A stretch of 10,072 bases of DNA. It comes from Pseudomonadota bacterium (GTDB lineage Bacteria; Pseudomonadota; Gammaproteobacteria; Burkholderiales; Ferrovaceae). The position numbers and the translations under genes are program-made. The notes below the pieces were generated by a model. It was given only the letters and a program-made list of their open reading frames with translations. It was not told the DNA's origin and searched no databases. Location: NCBI GenBank assembly GCA_021828575.1, contig JAJZEL010000233.1, forward strand, positions 1-10,072, read 5' to 3'. Of this stretch, positions 7,856 to 10,072 are shown in pieces (within the stretch, counting starts at the first letter, position 1; every line of letters starts with the position of its first letter).

Positions 7856-8088
7856 CGTCCGGCTTTATCTCGTTCAGCCAGGCGAGCTTCCAGTTCCATC
7901 AGCTTTTCGCGTGTCCTGGCGAGAACCTTGACCTGGGCGTCAAACTCTTCCCGTGTCACCAGGTTCATCCTTGCAAACAGGCTGCTCATCAAGGCACGCG
8001 CGTTTTTTTCAAAATCGGCTGCCGGGGTTTTGGCCTTGAGTTCGCCTAATCGCCGGACAATATCATCAATGAGTTCGGAAGGATTCAT
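7852..8088 (-). CDS. ubiK: UbiK/YqiC-family accessory factor (BMFP domain)
   Basis: This small 78-residue protein belongs to the family whose members UbiK/YqiC help assemble or work with the aerobic ubiquinone-biosynthesis complex and have membrane-fusogenic activity in vitro. The N-terminal half is amphipathic (ELIDDIVRRLGELKAKTP... NARALMSSLFARM). The C-terminal half is the signature coiled coil (LVTREEFDAQVKVLARTREK, then LMELEARLAERD), which favours trimers. The length matches the usual 75-100 residues. The ATG at 8088 has only a weak purine stretch (GAGAA) upstream. The stop codon lies inside a CTAG that also contains the stop of the convergent kinase gene. It is divergent from the porin-glnK-amtB operon, so the NtrC-type sites in the shared 222-bp gap could touch its expression. 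Its promoter is not clear to me. Confidence 0.88.
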   Translation of the reverse strand: MNPSELIDDIVRRLGELKAKTPAADFEKNARALMSSLFARMNLVTREEFDAQVKVLARTREKLMELEARLAERDKAGR

Positions 8089-8128
8089 TGCAAGTTCTCA
8101 CAAATCTGTCATCAAACTGTCTCAAAAG

Positions 8129-8145
8129 TGCACTTATTTGGTGCA
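8129..8145. promoter_or_regulatory. NtrC-type enhancer site 1
   Basis: TGCACTTATTTGGTGCA fits the NtrC (NRI) consensus TGCAC-N7-GTGCA with both half-sites complete. It closely resembles the known enhancer sites upstream of enteric glnA. Its centre (8137) lies about 117 bp upstream of the start site predicted from the sigma-54 promoter at 8228-8243, a normal distance for an NtrC enhancer. Binding by NtrC is inferred; ntrC itself is not in the window. Confidence 0.75.
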
Positions 8146-8146
8146 T

Positions 8147-8163
8147 CGCACCCAATAAGTGCA
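8147..8163. promoter_or_regulatory. NtrC-type enhancer site 2
   Basis: CGCACCCAATAAGTGCA, read on the minus strand as TGCACTTATTGGGTGCG, matches the NtrC consensus with one half-site end changed (G for the last A). It is the mirror image of site 1, its centre 18 bp downstream. Two adjacent dimer sites would favour the NtrC oligomer needed to activate sigma-54 polymerase. The 18-bp spacing is tighter than the roughly 30-bp spacing known at enteric glnA. Confidence 0.65.
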
Positions 8164-8227
8164 CGAAAAAAAGTCTTTCCATCCCTGTTTTTGGGGCTTA
8201 CCTGCCTTCCATCGGGCATTTTTCACT

Positions 8228-8243
8228 TGGCATGACTCCTGCT
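8228..8243 (+). promoter_or_regulatory. Sigma-54 (RpoN) -24/-12 promoter of the porin-glnK-amtB operon
   Basis: TGGCATG-ACTC-CTGCT matches the sigma-54 consensus TGGCAYG-N4-YTGCW. GG is at 8229-8230 and GC at 8241-8242, with the required 10-bp spacing between the invariant pairs. The start of transcription would fall near 8254, leaving a leader of about 57 nt before the porin ATG at 8311. Together with the upstream NtrC-like pair this is the standard layout of a nitrogen-starvation promoter. Confidence 0.8.
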
Positions 8244-8310
8244 CTGTAGTTCCCAGGAAAGTGTAAAAACCAACTGTCCTGATCTGATCAACCAAAGAGG
8301 GAGCAAACAA

Positions 8311-9549
8311 ATGAAACACCCGTATCGTACCGCATTAAGCATGGCTGTTGCCCTGAGCCTTGTGGTTTCGGCCGAGGCAAGGGCTGACGACCAGGGCACA
8401 GTGGTGGCAGATGCCAGCGCGCCAACCCCAGCCAAGGGGCCCACCCTGTCAGACATCCTGAACAACTCGAACATCACGGTGAAAGGTTATTTGGATGCAA
8501 GCTACATCTACCACAGCCAGACACCCAATTCGAGCGTACAGGTATTTGATACCGCCAAGAATTCCTTTGGCTTGCACCAGGCCGGTTTCACCATTGCCAG
8601 CACGCCCGCTCAGGGGTTTGGGGGCTTGCTGAACCTGACGGCGGGCAGCGATGCGGGGATTTTCTGTTCCTATGGGGAGTGCAGTTCTGGTACCGGGACC
8701 ACAGCCGGCGGTGGCGGCAACTTTGACGTGACCCAGGCTTACGCCCAGTACGCTGCTGGTTCATGGACCACCATTGGTGGCAAGTTCACGACTCTGGCCG
8801 GTGCCGAAGTGATCGATAGTTCGGCCGACACCAACGTCACCCGTTCCATCCTGTTCGGCAAGATTCCCTTTACCCACACAGGGGTTCGTGCCACCGATGC
8901 CCTGACGGATTCCACCAGTGTAATTGTTGGTGTAAACAATGGCTGGGATCAGGTGACGGGCATGACGGCTTCCAAAACCGTTGAACTGGGATTGACCAGT
9001 GCCTTCACGAAGGATACTTCCCTGGCCGTGAGCATTTATGATGGGGCTGAAACCATGCCTTCCTTCGCTTATGGGGCCACCATTCCTTCCGCCGGTTTGC
9101 TGACGCCAACGGCAGGAGCCCCGTTCAGTGGCAACCGTGAACTTCTGGATGCCGTGTTCACCACCAATCTCACCTCTTCCCTCACTTTCATCCTGAACGG
9201 CGACTACGTGCGGCAACAGGACGCCTATATCCCGGGTGGTGATGCCAAATATTGGGGTCTGGCCGGGTATCTCAATTATCAGATCAACGACCAGTACCGC
9301 GTGTCTTTCCGGGCAGAGGACCTGAGGGACGAAACTGGCCTGGCTACTGCACTTGCCGGAACCCCCATGGGTGCGGATAACGTGCGCGAAGCCACGTTGA
9401 CCCTGGGGTACGCTCCGGTCAAGAATTTCGAGTTGCGGGGCGAATTGCGCGAGGACCGTGCAGACCAGGGCATCTTCCTGGGTACCAATGGATCCTCTCT
9501 TGCTCAGTCCATGACGACCGTGGCTGTGCAGGGTGTGTACAAGTTCTAG
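8311..9549 (+). CDS. Outer-membrane beta-barrel porin, nitrogen-regulated (porin-2/OmpL-like type suspected)
   Basis: This 412-residue porin would let small solutes cross the outer membrane. A Sec signal peptide covers residues 1-25 (cleavage after ARA, before DDQ). A short Pro/Ala linker and the first strand around NITVKGYLDASYIYHSQ follow. Alternating amphipathic strands continue to the end (for example AKYWGLAGYLNYQINDQYRV, FELRGELREDRADQG). It ends VQGVYKF with a C-terminal Phe, the signal recognised by the BAM machinery. Only two Cys are present, C119 and C124, in a Gly/Thr-rich loop, so a local disulfide is possible. AGAGGGAG at 8296-8303 lies 7 nt before the ATG. It is the first gene after the NtrC/sigma-54 promoter and only 28 nt ahead of glnK, so uptake of a nitrogen compound (ammonium, urea, amides) is a reasonable inference. 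The substrate is not readable. Confidence 0.85.
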   Translation: MKHPYRTALSMAVALSLVVSAEARADDQGTVVADASAPTPAKGPTLSDILNNSNITVKGYLDASYIYHSQTPNSSVQVFDTAKNSFGLHQAGFTIASTPAQGFGGLLNLTAGSDAGIFCSYGECSSGTGTTAGGGGNFDVTQAYAQYAAGSWTTIGGKFTTLAGAEVIDSSADTNVTRSILFGKIPFTHTGVRATDALTDSTSVIVGVNNGWDQVTGMTASKTVELGLTSAFTKDTSLAVSIYDGAETMPSFAYGATIPSAGLLTPTAGAPFSGNRELLDAVFTTNLTSSLTFILNGDYVRQQDAYIPGGDAKYWGLAGYLNYQINDQYRVSFRAEDLRDETGLATALAGTPMGADNVREATLTLGYAPVKNFELRGELREDRADQGIFLGTNGSSLAQSMTTVAVQGVYKF

Positions 9550-9577
9550 GCTAATCATTCATAACTGTGGAGGCATC

Positions 9578-9916
9578 ATGAAACTCGTGACGGCAATCAT
9601 TAAGCCGTTCAAGCTGGATGAAGTGAGGGAAGCCCTGAGTGCCATTGGTGTTCAGGGGATCACCGTCACCGAAGTCAAAGGCTTTGGACGTCAGAAGGGA
9701 CACACCGAGTTATACCGGGGTGCGGAATATGTGGTGGATTTTCTGCCCAAGGTCAAACTGGAAGTGGCAGTCAAGACCGACATGCTGGAAAGGGTCATCG
9801 AAGCCATCGAAAAGTCGGCCACAACCGGGAAGATCGGTGATGGAAAGATCTTCGTCTATGAACTGGAACATGTGGTGCGTATCCGGACGGGTGAAACCGG
9901 TCCGGACGCCTTGTGA
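9578..9916 (+). CDS. glnK: PII nitrogen-regulatory protein, GlnK-type
   Basis: This 112-residue trimeric signal protein senses 2-oxoglutarate and ATP/ADP and, when the cell has enough nitrogen, plugs the ammonium channel AmtB. The sequence is full length. The T-loop (about 37-55) holds the uridylylation tyrosine Y51 in RGAEYVVDFLPK. The B-loop is TGKIGDGK (83-90), and R101/R103 lie in the C-loop. The start MKLVTAIIKPFKLDEVREAL is GlnK-like, while T43 and D54 are the residues found in E. coli GlnB. Its place directly before amtB supports the GlnK name. GGAGG at 9569-9573 fixes the start at 9578; an in-frame ATG at 9533 inside the porin gene adds an unsupported 15-residue extension. Co-transcription with the porin is likely, since no terminator is seen in the 28-nt gap. 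Confidence 0.96.
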   Translation: MKLVTAIIKPFKLDEVREALSAIGVQGITVTEVKGFGRQKGHTELYRGAEYVVDFLPKVKLEVAVKTDMLERVIEAIEKSATTGKIGDGKIFVYELEHVVRIRTGETGPDAL

Positions 9917-9926
9917 GGGGAATGTC

Positions 9927-10072
9927 ATGAAAATGCGATTTGGTTTTCTGAAAGCCGCGCTGCTGGCTCTGGCCCTGTCTTTGGGTGCAGGCCATGCATT
10001 TGCGGATGATTCGAGCGCCGCTCCCGCGGCAGCTCCTGCAGCGGCTCCTGCGGCGGCTGCCCCGGCTGCTCC
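9927..10072 (+). CDS. amtB: Ammonium transporter AmtB, N-terminal fragment (cut by window end)
   Basis: Only 48 codons are visible, covering the start of a secreted or membrane protein. A signal peptide (MKMRFGFLKAALLALALSLG, cleavage probably after AFA at residue 26) is followed by DDSS and a run of Ala and Pro. No Amt domain is inside the window. The name rests on position, 10 nt after a GlnK-type PII gene, and on the habit of betaproteobacterial Amt proteins to start with a cleaved signal peptide and an Ala/Pro-rich segment. GAGGGG just before the ATG, overlapping the glnK stop region, is the ribosome site, which implies tight coupling to glnK. Confidence 0.75.
   Translation, partial: MKMRFGFLKAALLALALSLGAGHAFADDSSAAPAAAPAAAPAAAAPAA

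Larger units (their letters stand above)
8128..8164. repeat. 37-bp near-perfect inverted repeat
   Basis: The arms are GTGCACTTATT (8128-8138) and its exact complement AATAAGTGCAC (8154-8164). One mismatch (T8139/C8153) and then a further 5-bp match GGTGC/GCACC (8140-8144 and 8148-8152) surround the 3-nt centre ATC. It sits in the gap between ubiK and the porin gene, where it forms two head-to-head NtrC-like sites. A protein operator is more likely than a transcription terminator, because the run of A/T after it is AAAAAAA on the plus strand rather than T. Confidence 0.9.

Noticed and set aside
7447..8049. 200-residue plus-strand frame crossing the kinase end and ubiK.
   Set aside because: It overlaps two well-supported genes in other frames and its composition (Pro, Gly, Arg, Cys rich) is that of a shadow frame.
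8128..8164. Long inverted repeat as a transcription terminator or a mobile-element end.
   Set aside because: No T-run follows on the plus strand, both flanking genes start rather than end here, no second copy is seen in the window, and the sequence fits the NtrC consensus twice.
8201..8226. Possible terminator: TGCC ... GGCA followed by TTTTT between the enhancer and the sigma-54 promoter.
   Set aside because: The stem is only 4 bp with an 8-nt loop, and no gene ends upstream on that strand.
8761..9558. 265-residue minus-strand open frame under the porin gene.
   Set aside because: It is antisense to a porin with signal peptide, ribosome site and C-terminal Phe. It shows no recognisable domain and no ribosome site of its own.
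9533..9577. Earlier in-frame ATG for glnK inside the porin gene.
   Set aside because: PII proteins start at the MKLVTAIIKP position, and GGAGG sits right before that ATG.

Overview
The window looks like chromosomal DNA of a Gram-negative proteobacterium, most likely a betaproteobacterium. The reasons are moderately high GC by eye, an outer-membrane porin, a tripartite RND efflux system, and a ubiK / porin / glnK / amtB neighbourhood that I associate with betaproteobacteria. The PII gene sits just ahead of an ammonium transporter whose start has a Sec signal peptide and an Ala/Pro-rich linker. I see no rRNA, tRNA, CRISPR array, insertion sequence or phage gene.

Left part (1-5730, minus strand): one compact operon for a tripartite efflux pump. 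Its order is outer-membrane factor (5730-4171), periplasmic adaptor (4187-3003), then inner-membrane RND pump (2999 to beyond the left edge). The genes overlap or almost touch. The pump carries the DFGIIVD...E signature in TM4 of the heavy-metal efflux (CzcA/HME) branch, so metal-cation export is the best guess. The outer-membrane factor is a NodT/OprM-type lipoprotein.

Middle (5731-7855, plus strand): a two-component system transcribed divergently from the pump. An OmpR-type response regulator (5842-6522) overlaps by 17 nt a QseC/TctE-type sensor kinase (6506-7855). The 111-bp divergent gap contains a good sigma-70-type promoter for the regulator and an 11-bp-phased direct repeat suitable for an OmpR-family regulator. 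The simplest reading is that this pair controls the pump and itself.

Right part (7852-10072): nitrogen assimilation. ubiK (minus strand) converges on the kinase gene, and the two share their stop codons in one CTAG. A 222-bp regulatory region then leads into a plus-strand operon of porin, glnK (PII) and amtB (truncated by the right edge). This region contains two NtrC-type sites arranged head to head as a 37-bp near-perfect inverted repeat. About 80 bp further on is a convincing sigma-54 promoter (TGGCATG-N4-CTGCT). The porin, PII and ammonium channel would then be induced together under nitrogen limitation.

The most notable points are the NtrC/sigma-54 control region, a large porin as first gene of a glnK-amtB operon, and the phased repeat between pump and two-component genes. 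None amounts to a clearly new system. I found no defence, mobile or wholly unknown gene set.
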